Source: Saccharopolyspora hordei
GTDB taxonomy: Bacteria > Actinomycetota > Actinomycetes > Mycobacteriales > Pseudonocardiaceae
DNA length: 64,000 bases
Direction: 5' to 3'
Assembly (NCBI RefSeq): GCF_013410345.1
Contig: NZ_JACCFJ010000001.1
Coordinates: 2,579,001-2,643,000 of the forward strand
Positions 9,028 through 17,604 of the stretch are shown here, piece after piece; positions within the stretch are counted from its first letter, which is position 1; each line of letters begins with the position of its first letter. Below the pieces are notes generated by a model that saw nothing but the letters and a program-made list of their open reading frames with translations, did no database searches and was not told where the DNA came from. A program made the translations under genes and the position numbers.

Positions 9028-9855
9028 TCAGCCGTAGATGCCCTGCACCGCCCGGCCGGCGATGGTCGTGACGACCTTGAACGCCTTCATCGCCTCGGTC
9101 ATGTTCGGCGCGTCGAAGCCGACCCGGCGCACGTCCACCTGCTCCACGGTCGGGACCACCGCCGCGGCGGCGGCCAGGTGCGCGGCGTCGAACTCCACCT
9201 CGATGCGGTGCGGGCGCACGTCGCCCGTGGTGCGCCCGGCCAGGCGCAGGCTCTCGGCCGCAGAGGTGCGGATGTCGGCCGCGGTGCGGGCCGGTGGGCG
9301 GCAGACGGCGGCGTAGCGGCTGACGCACTCCTTGACCACGACGGTGCGCGCCGAGGGCGCGTACTCGGCGGCTTCGGCGCAGGCCCGGTCGTCGCCGGTC
9401 ACCAGCAGGACGGGCACCCCGTGCTCGGCGGCCAGCGCCGCGTTCAGCCCGCCCTCGCCCGCCGGTCGGCCGTCCAGCCACACGCCGGTCACGGAGTTCT
9501 CCAGGTAGGTGTGCGACAGCACGCCCTCCTCGCCCGCGCGCGCGTGGTAGCCGAGGAACACCACGCCGTCCACATCGGACTCGATGCCCTGCATCATGGA
9601 CAGCGGCTTGTGCCGGCCGGTCAGCAGCACCGCCCGCTCGTCGAGGTCCTCCAGCAGCAGGTTGCGCTGCGAGGAGTGCGCCTCGTTGACCAGCACACCG
9701 GTCGCCCCGGCGGCGCACAGGCCCTCCACGCAGGCGTTGACGTCGCCGGTGAACAGCCTCCGGAAGCGCTGCCACTGCTCGGTCCCGGGCACCACGTCAT
9801 CGGTCCAGGTGACACCGGTGACGCCTTCCATGTCAGCTGAGATCAAGATCCGCAC
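9028..9855 (-). CDS. dppA: D-aminopeptidase, M55 family (DppA-like)
   Basis: 275 residues, almost exactly the length of Bacillus DppA (274). The N-terminal RILISADMEGVTGV carries the zinc-binding D-x-E motif. The conserved VLVNEAHSSQRN, GVVFLGYHARAGE and VLSHTYLENSVTGVWLDG segments follow, the last with the catalytic histidine. The enzyme releases D-amino acids from peptides such as D-Ala-D-Ala. GTG 9855 is chosen because TAGATT lies 7 nt upstream and the family starts here; longer in-frame versions read into the intergenic region. It is divergent from a dipeptide ABC transporter, suggesting joint recovery of cell-wall peptides. Confidence 0.88.
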   Translation of the reverse strand: MRILISADMEGVTGVTWTDDVVPGTEQWQRFRRLFTGDVNACVEGLCAAGATGVLVNEAHSSQRNLLLEDLDERAVLLTGRHKPLSMMQGIESDVDGVVFLGYHARAGEEGVLSHTYLENSVTGVWLDGRPAGEGGLNAALAAEHGVPVLLVTGDDRACAEAAEYAPSARTVVVKECVSRYAAVCRPPARTAADIRTSAAESLRLAGRTTGDVRPHRIEVEFDAAHLAAAAAVVPTVEQVDVRRVGFDAPNMTEAMKAFKVVTTIAGRAVQGIYG

Positions 9856-9862
9856 GGGGACC

Positions 9863-9868
9863 AATCTA
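9863..9868 (-). promoter_or_regulatory. Leaderless -10 box of dppA
   Basis: On the minus strand TAGATT ends 7 nt before GTG 9855, with no ribosome binding site between. Initiation at the start codon is likely. Confidence 0.5.
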
Positions 9869-10023
9869 GGGCAGGACCGCCGTCCCGTCCCGCGCATCCG
9901 CACGACGGCGCGGCGCTCCCGTCGGTGCCGCCCGAGCGGCGGTCCCACCAGGCCTTCGAGGGGTGTTTCGCCGTTCGGGTAACGGTTTCGTTCCACTGCG
10001 TAGCGCTCGGCGATGAAGACTTC

Positions 10024-10040
10024 TCGTCAAGCATTGACGA
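10024..10040. other. Inverted repeat upstream of the peptide transporter
   Basis: TCGTCAA (10024-10030), loop GCA, TTGACGA (10034-10040): a perfect 7-bp dyad in the 240-nt region between the M55 gene and the transporter operon. It ends 55 nt before the solute-binding protein start and includes a TTGACG hexamer. It could be an operator or promoter element. Confidence 0.4.
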
Positions 10041-10095
10041 AGTGCGTCGAGAGGTGGTTCCTTCTTCTCACTCGCCGCGAAGGAGGGGGTCACAA

Positions 10096-11892
10096 GTGGG
10101 CAGACGACTCGTCGCGCTCTGGGCCGTGCTGCTGGTCGGGTTGCTGGCGCCGGTGCCCGCGTCGGCGCAGGAGGACGGCGCGCGCCCGCCGCAGGGCGCC
10201 ACGCTCCGGATCGGGTTGCAGCAGCAGATCGACTCGCTGAACCCCTTCTTGGGTTACACGCTCGCCGCCACCGACATCTTCCGGTCGATCTACCCGACGC
10301 TGACCACCTACCGCGCCGAGGACTTCGCGGTGGAGCCGGAGCTGGCCGAGAGCTGGGAGACCTCGCCGGACAAGCTCACCTGGACCTTCCACATCCGGCG
10401 TGGCGTGACGTGGTCCGACGGCCAGCCGGTGACGGCCCGCGACGCGGCCTACACCTTCAACCGGATGATGACCGACCCGGCCGCCGCCACCGCCAACGGC
10501 AACTTCGTGGAGAACTTCGAGACCGTCACGGCGCCGGACGACCACACACTGGTGATCCGCACCAAGTCGCCGCAGGCGACGATGCTGGCCATCGACGCGC
10601 CGATCGTGCCCGAGCACGTGTGGTCGAAGGTCACCGACGTCGCCAGCTTCGCCAACGACCAGATGCCGGTGGTCGGCAGCGGGCCGTTCGTGCTCACCGA
10701 CTACCGCCCGGAGCAGGACGTCACGCTCACCGCCAACCCGGACTTCTGGCGCGGTCCGCCGAAGGTCGCGCAGCTGCAGTTCATCCAGTTCAAGAACAGC
10801 GACGCCGCGGTGCAGGCGCTGCGCAAGGGCGACGTCGACGTGGTGCAGAAGCTGACCCCGGCCCAGTTCGACGCGCTGGCGGGTGAAGCCGACGTCCAGC
10901 AGGTCAAGGGCCAGGGGCGGCGCTTCTACGAGCTCATCCTCAACCCGGGGGCGACCAACAGCGAGAACGAGCCGATCGGCACCGGCCACCCGGCGCTGAA
11001 GGACGTGCGGGTGCGGCAGGCCATCGACCACGCCATCGACCGGCAGACGCTGGTCGACCGGGTGATGGGCGGCTACGCGCAGGTCGGCGGCGGCTACCTG
11101 CCGCCCATCTTCAGCGACTACCACTGGACCCCGCCGCAGCCGCGCGCCTTCGACCTGGCCCTGGCCAACCGGTTGCTCGACGAGGCGGGCTACCCGCGCG
11201 GGGAGGACGGCATCCGGCACACCCCGCAGGGGGAACCGCTCACCTTCGACTTCGTGCTCCACGGCAGCCGCTCGGAGGACACCCAGGTCGGTGAGTTCGT
11301 CAAGCGGTGGCTGGCCGACGTCGGCATCGCCGTGGAACTGCAGCCGGTGTCGGACAACCAGCTCAACGACCGCACCACCGCCGGTGACTTCGACATGGTG
11401 ATCAGCGGTTGGTCGGCCAACCCCGACCCGGACTACGTGCTGCGGCTGCAGACCTGCGCCGCCCGCCCCAGCCCCAGCGGCGGCGGCAACGTCGACTCGT
11501 TCCTGTGCGACCCGCAGTACGACGACCTGTACGCCCGGCAGCTCGGCGAGTTCGACAAGGCCAAGCGGGTCGAGCTGGTCAAGCAGGCGCAGGCGCGGTT
11601 CTACGAGCAGGCCACCGGCTTGGTCCTCTTCTACCAGAACTCGCTGGAGGCCTACCGCACCGACCGCTACTCCGGCTTCACCGTGCAGCCGGCGAACGAC
11701 GGCGTCATCGTTGCGCAGCAAGGGTATTGGGGCTACTACGGCGCGCAGCCCACGGACGAGGCCGTCAACGGGGCCTCGGCCACCGACTACAGCACCGTGG
11801 CCTGGGTGCTCGGCGGGGTCGTGGTGCTCGTCGGCGTCGTGGTGGCGCTGGTGATCGTCCGCCGACGGGCGACCGCCGACACCAGGGAGTGA
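10096..11892 (+). CDS. Oligopeptide ABC transporter substrate-binding protein (SBP family 5) with C-terminal anchor
   Basis: 598 residues starting at GTG 10096, nine nt after AGGAGG. Residues 1-23 are a Sec signal peptide ending APVPASA; no lipobox cysteine is present. The mature part is a family 5 binding protein: LRIGLQQQIDSLNPF, then ELAESWETSPDKLTWTFHIR with R-GVTWSDGQPVTA, and DVRVRQAIDHAIDRQTLVD. About residues 563-588 form a membrane helix (WVLGGVVVLVGVVVALVIV) followed by RRRATADTRE, so the protein is probably held at the membrane by this tail, not by a lipid. It is the first gene of a four-gene operon and probably binds peptides. Confidence 0.9.
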   Translation: MGRRLVALWAVLLVGLLAPVPASAQEDGARPPQGATLRIGLQQQIDSLNPFLGYTLAATDIFRSIYPTLTTYRAEDFAVEPELAESWETSPDKLTWTFHIRRGVTWSDGQPVTARDAAYTFNRMMTDPAAATANGNFVENFETVTAPDDHTLVIRTKSPQATMLAIDAPIVPEHVWSKVTDVASFANDQMPVVGSGPFVLTDYRPEQDVTLTANPDFWRGPPKVAQLQFIQFKNSDAAVQALRKGDVDVVQKLTPAQFDALAGEADVQQVKGQGRRFYELILNPGATNSENEPIGTGHPALKDVRVRQAIDHAIDRQTLVDRVMGGYAQVGGGYLPPIFSDYHWTPPQPRAFDLALANRLLDEAGYPRGEDGIRHTPQGEPLTFDFVLHGSRSEDTQVGEFVKRWLADVGIAVELQPVSDNQLNDRTTAGDFDMVISGWSANPDPDYVLRLQTCAARPSPSGGGNVDSFLCDPQYDDLYARQLGEFDKAKRVELVKQAQARFYEQATGLVLFYQNSLEAYRTDRYSGFTVQPANDGVIVAQQGYWGYYGAQPTDEAVNGASATDYSTVAWVLGGVVVLVGVVVALVIVRRRATADTRE

Positions 11893-11895
11893 ACC

Positions 11896-12933
11896 GTGTC
11901 CGACCTGCTCGCTTCCGTCCCGGACCAGGCGCCGCCCCGCGGCGGCCGCGGCCGGTTCGCCCGCTTCCTGGCCGGCAAGGTCGGCGGCGGCGTGGTGAGC
12001 CTGTTCCTGGTCGCGGTGCTGGGGTTCTTCCTGTTCCGTGTGATCCCGGGCGACCCGGTGCGCACCATGACCCGCGGAGCTCCGGTGAGCGAGCAGCAGG
12101 TCCAGGCGCTGCGCGAGCGGTTCGGCCTGGACCAGCCGCTGTGGAAGCAGTTCCTGGACTTCCTGGGCGACCTGCTGCGCGGTGACCTCGGCACCTCCTA
12201 CACCTACAGCCGCCCGGTCGGGGAGCTCATCGTCGAGCGGATCGGCCCCACCGTGCTGCTGGTGGGCACCGCGACCGTGCTGGCCGTGCTGCTGGGGCTG
12301 TGGATGGGGTCCCGCGCGGCGTGGCGGCACGGGGGCGCGTTCGACAAGACCGCGACCTCGGTGGCGCTGACGCTGTGGTCGGTGCCGACGTTCTGGCTCG
12401 GGCTGATCGTGCTCATGGCCTTCGGCGTCGGGGTCGGCGTGATCCCGGGGCTGTTCCCGGTCGGCGGGATCTCCTCCCCGGACACCCCGCCGGGCTTCCT
12501 GCCGCAGCTGCTCGACGTGGCGCACCACCTGGTGCTGCCCGCGCTGACCATGGTGGCGGTGATCTACGCCGAGTACCTGATGGTGATGCGGTCGTCGCTG
12601 CTGGAGGAGATGGGCGAGGACTACCTGACCACGGCCCGCGCCAAGGGCCTGCGCGAGGACCTGGTGCGCCGCCGCCACGCGGTGCCCAACGCGATGCTGC
12701 CGACCGTCACGCTGATCTTCCTCCGGCTGGGGTTGGTGGTCGGCGGGGCGATCACCGTGGAGACGGTGTTCTCCTGGCCCGGGCTGGGGCTGCTCACCTT
12801 CGAGGCGCTGCGGGTGCCCGACCTGCCGCTGCTGCAGGGGATCTTCATCGTGCTGGCGGGGAGCGTGGTGGTGATGAACGTGCTGGCCGAGCTGCTCTAC
12901 CGGGTGCTGGACCCGAGGGTGCGGGAATCATGA
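11896..12933 (+). CDS. dppB: Peptide ABC transporter permease (DppB-like)
   Basis: 345 residues starting at GTG 11896, three nt after the binding-protein stop. It has the DppB pattern: a first membrane helix (VVSLFLVAVLGFFLF) with R-VIPGDPVR, the periplasmic RFGLDQPLWKQF segment, a GDLGTSY motif, then five further helices. The EAA loop reads YLTTARAKGLREDLVRRRH near residue 245 and contacts the ATPase. It forms the channel with the next gene product. The stop overlaps the next ATG by 4 nt. Confidence 0.92.
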   Translation: MSDLLASVPDQAPPRGGRGRFARFLAGKVGGGVVSLFLVAVLGFFLFRVIPGDPVRTMTRGAPVSEQQVQALRERFGLDQPLWKQFLDFLGDLLRGDLGTSYTYSRPVGELIVERIGPTVLLVGTATVLAVLLGLWMGSRAAWRHGGAFDKTATSVALTLWSVPTFWLGLIVLMAFGVGVGVIPGLFPVGGISSPDTPPGFLPQLLDVAHHLVLPALTMVAVIYAEYLMVMRSSLLEEMGEDYLTTARAKGLREDLVRRRHAVPNAMLPTVTLIFLRLGLVVGGAITVETVFSWPGLGLLTFEALRVPDLPLLQGIFIVLAGSVVVMNVLAELLYRVLDPRVRES

Positions 12934-13826
12934 CAGCCACCGCGAACGAGGTCGTCCGGGCCCGCCGCCGGGCCCGGGCGGCGGAGGCGTGGCGCGTGTT
13001 CCGCGCCGACCGGGCCGGGCTGTTCGGGCTCGTGGTGCTGGTCCTGGCCGCGGTGCTGGCCCTGCTGGCGCCGGTGCTCACCGACCCCGCCGGGCTGGAC
13101 GTCACGCGGGCGACGGGGCAGCCGCTGCAGCCGCCCAGCAGCGACTACTGGCTCGGCACCGACGAGTCCGGTCGCTCCGTGCTGCTGCTGACCTGGTGGG
13201 GCGCTCGGGTGTCGCTGGTGGTCGGGCTGGCCGCGGCGCTGCTGTCGGTGCTGATCGGCGCCCTGGTCGGCGTGCTCGCGGCGCACTTCGGCGGCTGGAC
13301 CTCGCGGATCCTGCTGCGCTTCACCGACTTCTTCCTGGTGCTGCCGTCCATGGTGCTGGCCATCGCGCTGTCCACGGTGCTCGAACGCGGGCTGTGGACG
13401 ATCGTGCTGGCGATCGGGGTGACGGCCTGGCCGCCCACCGCGCGCATGGTGCGCGCGCAGACGCTGACCATCGAGACCCGGCCGTACATCGAGCGGGCGC
13501 GGGCGCTCGGCGCGGGCCACGGCCACGTCATCGGCAAGCACGTGCTGCCCGCGGTGGTGCCGCTGGTGTTCGCCAACACCACGCTGACCGTGGCCAGCTC
13601 GATCATCACCGAGTCCACGCTGTCGTTCCTCGGGCTCGGTGACCCCAGCCTGGTGTCCTGGGGCTCGATGCTGAAGGCGGCGATGGACACCGGCGCGGTC
13701 ACCGGCGGCGCCTGGTGGTACCTGCTCCCGCCGGGGCTGGGGATCGTGGTGGTGGTGCTCGCCTTCACCCTGTGCGGGCGGGCGTTGGAGACGGTGTTCA
13801 ACCCGAGGCTCCGGGGGCAGCGGTGA
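12930..13826 (+). CDS. dppC: Peptide ABC transporter permease (DppC-like)
   Basis: 298 residues from ATG 12930, overlapping the previous stop as ATGA. N-terminal residues 1-25 are basic and cytoplasmic. A first helix (LFGLVVLVLAAVLALLAPVL) is followed by a periplasmic segment with YWLGTDESGRSV, the DppC hallmark. The EAA loop RPYIERARALGAGHGHVIGK lies near residue 190. STLSFLGLGDPSLVSWGSML is also typical. It pairs with DppB in the membrane. Confidence 0.93.
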   Translation: MTATANEVVRARRRARAAEAWRVFRADRAGLFGLVVLVLAAVLALLAPVLTDPAGLDVTRATGQPLQPPSSDYWLGTDESGRSVLLLTWWGARVSLVVGLAAALLSVLIGALVGVLAAHFGGWTSRILLRFTDFFLVLPSMVLAIALSTVLERGLWTIVLAIGVTAWPPTARMVRAQTLTIETRPYIERARALGAGHGHVIGKHVLPAVVPLVFANTTLTVASSIITESTLSFLGLGDPSLVSWGSMLKAAMDTGAVTGGAWWYLLPPGLGIVVVVLAFTLCGRALETVFNPRLRGQR

Positions 13827-15436
13827 GTCCGATCCTGGAACTGCGCGACGTGTCGGTGACCTACCCGGGCGCGGACGAGCCCGCCGTGCGCGGGGTGAGC
13901 CTGAGCCTCGGCGAGGGCGAGACGCTCGGGCTGGCCGGGGAGTCCGGCTGCGGCAAGACCACCCTGGCGATGTCGGTGCTGCGGTTGCTGCCGCGCTCGG
14001 CGCGCATCGAGGGGCAGGTCCTGCTCGACGGCGAGGACGTGCGCGAGATGACCTTCGGGCGGCTGCGCGCGGTGCGCTGGGCGGACGCGTCGGTGGTGTT
14101 CCAGGGGGCGATGCACGCGCTGAACCCGGTGCGCACCATCGGCGAGCAGATCGCCGAGCCGATCAAGCTGCACGGCCGCGCGGACGGCGACCTGCGGGCG
14201 CGGGTCGCGGACCTGCTGGCCCAGGTGGAGCTGCCCGCCGAGCGGGCCGACGCCTACCCGCACGAGCTCTCCGGCGGGCAGAAGCAGCGGGTCATGATCG
14301 CGATGGCGCTGGCCTGCGAGCCGCGGCTGGTGATCGCCGACGAACCCACCACCGCGCTGGACGTCGTGGTGCAGGCGCAGGTCCTCGACCTGATGCGCCG
14401 GCTGGTGGCCGAGCGCGGCATCGCGCTGGTGATGATCAGCCACGACCTGTCCGTGCTGTCGGCCAGCTGCGAGCGCCTGGTGGTGATGCACCGCGGGCGC
14501 GTGGTGGAGGACGGCCCGGCGCGGCAGGTGATGACCGACCCGCAGCACGAGCACAGCAAGGCGCTGGCCGACGCGTTCCCCACCGTCGGCGACCCGGCGT
14601 TCCGGCTCACCGAGAGCGCGTCCCGGGGGCGCGAACTGCTGGTCGCCGAGGACGTGGCGGTCGACTTCACCGGGCGCTCCGGGCAGGTGGTGCACGCGGT
14701 GCGCGGGGTGGACCTCTCGGTCGAGGAGCAGGAGATCGTCGCGCTGGTCGGGCAGTCCGGTTCGGGCAAGACCACGCTCGCGCGCACCCTGCTCGGGCTG
14801 CAACAGCCGACCAGGGGAGCGGTCCGCTACGACGGCGTGCCGCTGCCGACCAGCACCGCGGGCCTGCGGGACTACCGCAGGCAGGTGCAGCTGGTGCTGC
14901 AGGACCCGACCGGGGCGCTCAACCCGCGGCACACCGTCTACGAGGCGGTCGCGGAGGGGCTGCGCATCCACGGCATCACCGACGACGAGCCCGGGCGGGT
15001 GGCGGCCGCGCTGGAAGCGGCGGAGCTGCGCCCCGCGGAGAAGTTCTTCGGCCGGCTGCCGCGAGAGCTCTCCGGCGGCCAGCGGCAGCGCGTGGTCATC
15101 GCCGGTGCGCTGGTGCTCGAACCGAAGGTGCTCATCGCGGACGAGCCGGTGGCCTCGCTGGACGCGACCGTGCGCGGCGAGGTCCTGGCGCTGCTGCTGC
15201 GGCTGCGGGTGGAGCGCGGCCTGTCGACGCTGGTCATCACCCACGACCTCGGGCTGGCGTGGAACATCGCCGACCGGGTGGCGGTGATGTACCACGGCGA
15301 GCTGGTGGAGGTCGGCTCGGTGGAGCAGGTCCTGCTCGACCCGCAGCACGACTACACCAAGACGCTGCTGGCCGCCGTGCCCTCCGTCGAGCGCCGCGCG
15401 GTGGGGACGTCGGACCAGGCCGAGACGACGGGCTGA
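13823..15436 (+). CDS. Peptide ABC transporter ATPase, fused DppD-DppF
   Basis: 537 residues from GTG 13823, overlapping the permease stop as GTGA. Two full ABC domains are joined, as in many actinobacterial peptide importers. The first has P-loop GESGCGKT (about residue 38), LSGGQKQRVMIAMAL and VIADEPTTALD. The second has P-loop GQSGSGKT (about residue 313), LSGGQRQRVVIAGAL and LIADEPVASLD. H-loops appear as MISHDLSVL and VITHDLGLAW. Each half ends in the oligopeptide-type tail DPQHEHSKAL or DPQHDYTKTL. It powers uptake through the two permeases. Confidence 0.93.
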   Translation: MSPILELRDVSVTYPGADEPAVRGVSLSLGEGETLGLAGESGCGKTTLAMSVLRLLPRSARIEGQVLLDGEDVREMTFGRLRAVRWADASVVFQGAMHALNPVRTIGEQIAEPIKLHGRADGDLRARVADLLAQVELPAERADAYPHELSGGQKQRVMIAMALACEPRLVIADEPTTALDVVVQAQVLDLMRRLVAERGIALVMISHDLSVLSASCERLVVMHRGRVVEDGPARQVMTDPQHEHSKALADAFPTVGDPAFRLTESASRGRELLVAEDVAVDFTGRSGQVVHAVRGVDLSVEEQEIVALVGQSGSGKTTLARTLLGLQQPTRGAVRYDGVPLPTSTAGLRDYRRQVQLVLQDPTGALNPRHTVYEAVAEGLRIHGITDDEPGRVAAALEAAELRPAEKFFGRLPRELSGGQRQRVVIAGALVLEPKVLIADEPVASLDATVRGEVLALLLRLRVERGLSTLVITHDLGLAWNIADRVAVMYHGELVEVGSVEQVLLDPQHDYTKTLLAAVPSVERRAVGTSDQAETTG

Positions 15437-15445
15437 GGCGCGGCG

Positions 15446-16075
15446 TCAGTCCAGGCTGTCCACCACGGCGGGGCGGCCCGGGCGGTCGACGCGGACCACG
15501 TGGTCGGCGAGGTGGAGCGGGGAGACCTCGTCGGCGTAGCGCTGGAAGGCCGGCAGCGTCCAGCGCTCCGCCTCCGGGGTGAGCCGGTGCAGCGCCGCCT
15601 CGGGCAGCCAGAGGTGCACGGTGAGGTCGAAGGGCAGTCCCGCGCCCAGCAGCAGCGGACCGTCCACGATGGCCACTCCGCGCGGCGGCAGCGGGACGCC
15701 GGGCAGCCGCGGGGAGCGGTCCGCTTCGGCGTCCCAGAGGGCGGGCAGCACCTCGCCGGACCCGCCGTCGGCCAGCGGGTCCAGGACTTCGCGGGTGAGA
15801 CCGCCCAGGTCGAACCAGCCCTCGTAGTAGGAGTCCGGGTCGCGGCGGCCGTGCTCCAGGCGCAGCGAGGCCGGGCGCAGGTAGTCGGCCGTGCGGACGC
15901 GGACCGTCTCGCGGCCGCGGGTGCGCAGCGGGTCCACCAGCGAGTCGGCGAGGTCACCGGTGCCGGCCGCCGGGGCGCCGTCCACCGCGACCCGCGCCCA
16001 GCGGCCCGGGAGCGCGTCGATGCGGTCGACCAGTTCCGCCACCAGCCGCTCCGGTGTCACGGGTCGGACTCGCAC
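15446..16075 (-). CDS. Uridine-kinase-like protein lacking the P-loop lysine
   Basis: 209 residues aligned by eye with actinobacterial uridine kinases: RWARVAVDG, then TADYLRPASLRLEHGRRDPD, SYYEGWFDLGGLTREVLDPL and VAIVDGPLLLGAGLP. The P-loop region reads GAPAAGTG (residues 33-40), where GxxxxGKT is expected, so the phosphate-binding lysine is absent. The ADD-like catalytic Asp is retained in TADY. It is either an altered enzyme or a pseudokinase. The stop is 9 nt from the end of the convergent transporter operon. GTG 16075 has GAGAGGGG upstream and lies 10 nt after the alpha/beta hydrolase stop, so the two are probably cotranscribed. Confidence 0.65.
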   Translation of the reverse strand: MRVRPVTPERLVAELVDRIDALPGRWARVAVDGAPAAGTGDLADSLVDPLRTRGRETVRVRTADYLRPASLRLEHGRRDPDSYYEGWFDLGGLTREVLDPLADGGSGEVLPALWDAEADRSPRLPGVPLPPRGVAIVDGPLLLGAGLPFDLTVHLWLPEAALHRLTPEAERWTLPAFQRYADEVSPLHLADHVVRVDRPGRPAVVDSLD

Positions 16076-16085
16076 GTGTCCCCTC

Positions 16086-16946
16086 TCAACCGCGCGATGA
16101 CGCCAGGAACCCTCGCAGGTGCGCCAGGACCTGCTCGGGGCGCTCCTCGGGCAGGAAGTGCCCGCAGTCGGCGATCTCGGCGCAGGTGACGTCCTCGGCG
16201 TAGGCGTCCCAGATCTCGCGCATCGGCAGCCGCGCGGGCAGGCCCGCCGACCCCCACAGCACGAGGGCCGGCATGGTCAGCTTGCGGCCCGCCTCGGCGT
16301 CGGCGTCGTCGTGCTCGCTGTCGAGCGGGAACGCCGCGCGGTAGTCGTCGAACCCCGCGCGCAGCGCCCCCGGTGCGGAGAACGCGCGCACGTACTCGTC
16401 GATCGCCTCGGGTTCCAGGCCGTGCCGGTTCACCGTCCAGCGCTCGAAGAAGTGGCCGAGGTAGCCGGCGACGTCGTTGCCCGCCAAGCGTTCTGGCAGG
16501 TCCGGCTGCAGGTGGAACAGCCAGTGCCAGTACGCCGAGCCCATGGTGGTGTCCATCCGCCGCCACATCTCCCGAGTGGGCACGATGTCCAGCAGCGCCA
16601 CCCGCTCGACCTGGTCCGGCCGGTCCAGGCCCCAGCGGTGCGCCACCCGCGCTCCCCGGTCGTGGCCGACCACGCTGACCGACTCGAAGCCCAGCGACGC
16701 CACCAGCTCGGACACGTCGCTGGCCATCGTCCGCTTGTCGTAGCCGTCGCGCGGCTTGTCGGTGCGGCCGTAGCCGCGCAGGTCCGGCGCGATCACGGTG
16801 TGCGTGCGGGCCAGCTCCGGGATCACCTTGCGCCAGCAGTGGCTGGTCTGCGGCCAGCCGTGCAGCAGCACCAGCCCGGGGCCGCTGCCCGCTGTCGTGT
16901 AGTGCATGCGCAACCCGTTGACCTGGGCGACTCCCTGGGACGGCAT
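16086..16946 (-). CDS. Alpha/beta hydrolase (haloalkanoate dehalogenase/epoxide hydrolase type)
   Basis: 286 residues. The oxyanion motif is LVLLHGWPQ (residues 26-34). The nucleophile elbow is VVGHDRGAR with Asp96 rather than Ser, as in fluoroacetate dehalogenases and epoxide hydrolases. DLRGYGRTDKPRDGYDKRTM is the conserved region after the second strand. The general-base histidine lies in IADCGHFLPEE near the C-terminus. Aspartate chemistry suggests cleavage of a C-halogen or epoxide bond; the substrate is not known. It is divergent from a CGNR regulator across 80 nt that contain an inverted repeat. Confidence 0.85.
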   Translation of the reverse strand: MPSQGVAQVNGLRMHYTTAGSGPGLVLLHGWPQTSHCWRKVIPELARTHTVIAPDLRGYGRTDKPRDGYDKRTMASDVSELVASLGFESVSVVGHDRGARVAHRWGLDRPDQVERVALLDIVPTREMWRRMDTTMGSAYWHWLFHLQPDLPERLAGNDVAGYLGHFFERWTVNRHGLEPEAIDEYVRAFSAPGALRAGFDDYRAAFPLDSEHDDADAEAGRKLTMPALVLWGSAGLPARLPMREIWDAYAEDVTCAEIADCGHFLPEERPEQVLAHLRGFLASSRG

Positions 16947-16964
16947 CGGCCCGCTCCGTTCCTT

Positions 16965-16987
16965 TCTAACTGTCTAAGGAGGTTAGA
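16965..16987. promoter_or_regulatory. Inverted repeat between hydrolase and CGNR regulator, candidate operator
   Basis: TCTAAC (16965-16970) and GTTAGA (16982-16987) are perfect inverted half-sites with an 11-nt spacer in the 80-nt divergent region, just before a TAGGAT hexamer (16991-16996) that may be the -10 of the CGNR gene. Confidence 0.45.
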
Positions 16988-17026
16988 GACTAGGATGGTA
17001 GGTCGAGAGCCGCGGGAAGGGCAAGG

Positions 17027-17596
17027 ATGAGCGACTGGGTGCGCGACGGCGGTCGGCTCTGCCTCGACCTGGTCAACACGCTGCGCGATCGCTACGGCGG
17101 CGGCCGCGAGCTGCTGGTGTCGCCGGACCTGCTGGCGGACTGGCTGCGGGAGGTCGGGCTCCTCGCGGACGGCCGGCCCTCGGACGCGCACCTGGCCAGC
17201 GCGGTGGCGCTGCGGGAGGCGATCGACCGGGCGGTGCTGGCCCGCGCGGACCGCGCGATCCCCGCCGGGCCCGACGTGGAGCTGATCAACGCAGCGGCCC
17301 GGGGTGAGAACCGCGAAGCGCTCCAGCTGCGCGTGGGCCGGGACGGGTCCGTCGCGGCGGTGCGCCCGCAACCGCGCGATCCGGTGCGGGCGGCGCTGGC
17401 GGCGGTGGCCGTCGACGCGATCGAACTGCTGGCCACCGAGCCGTTCCCGCGCGTGGCGGTCTGCGCGTTCCACCGCTGCGGGCTCCGCTTCCTGGACACC
17501 TCGCCGGCCCGCAACCGGCAGTGGTGCTCCATGGCCCGCTGCGGCAACCGGGCCAAGGCCCGCCAGCACTACGCCCGGCGCAGGGCCGGGGCCTGA
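17027..17596 (+). CDS. CGNR zinc-finger / ABATE-domain protein
   Basis: 189 residues. The N-terminal half (RLCLDLVNTLRDR, about residues 9-21) is the ABATE domain of putative stress-induced transcriptional regulators. The C-terminal CGNR zinc finger has four cysteines: C-AFHRCGLRFLD and QWCSMARCGNRAKARQH. Such proteins are thought to bind DNA or RNA. It is divergent from an alpha/beta hydrolase gene, with an inverted repeat between, so local control is plausible. ATG 17027 has GGGAAGGGCAAGG upstream. It converges on the LD-carboxypeptidase gene with 8 nt between stops. Confidence 0.82.
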   Translation: MSDWVRDGGRLCLDLVNTLRDRYGGGRELLVSPDLLADWLREVGLLADGRPSDAHLASAVALREAIDRAVLARADRAIPAGPDVELINAAARGENREALQLRVGRDGSVAAVRPQPRDPVRAALAAVAVDAIELLATEPFPRVAVCAFHRCGLRFLDTSPARNRQWCSMARCGNRAKARQHYARRRAGA

Positions 17597-17604
17597 GCGG
17601 CGGC

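Noticed and set aside
10090..12678. 862-codon minus-strand frame opposite the peptide transporter
   Set aside because: Shadow of the transporter genes; His- and Arg-rich repeats without a family.
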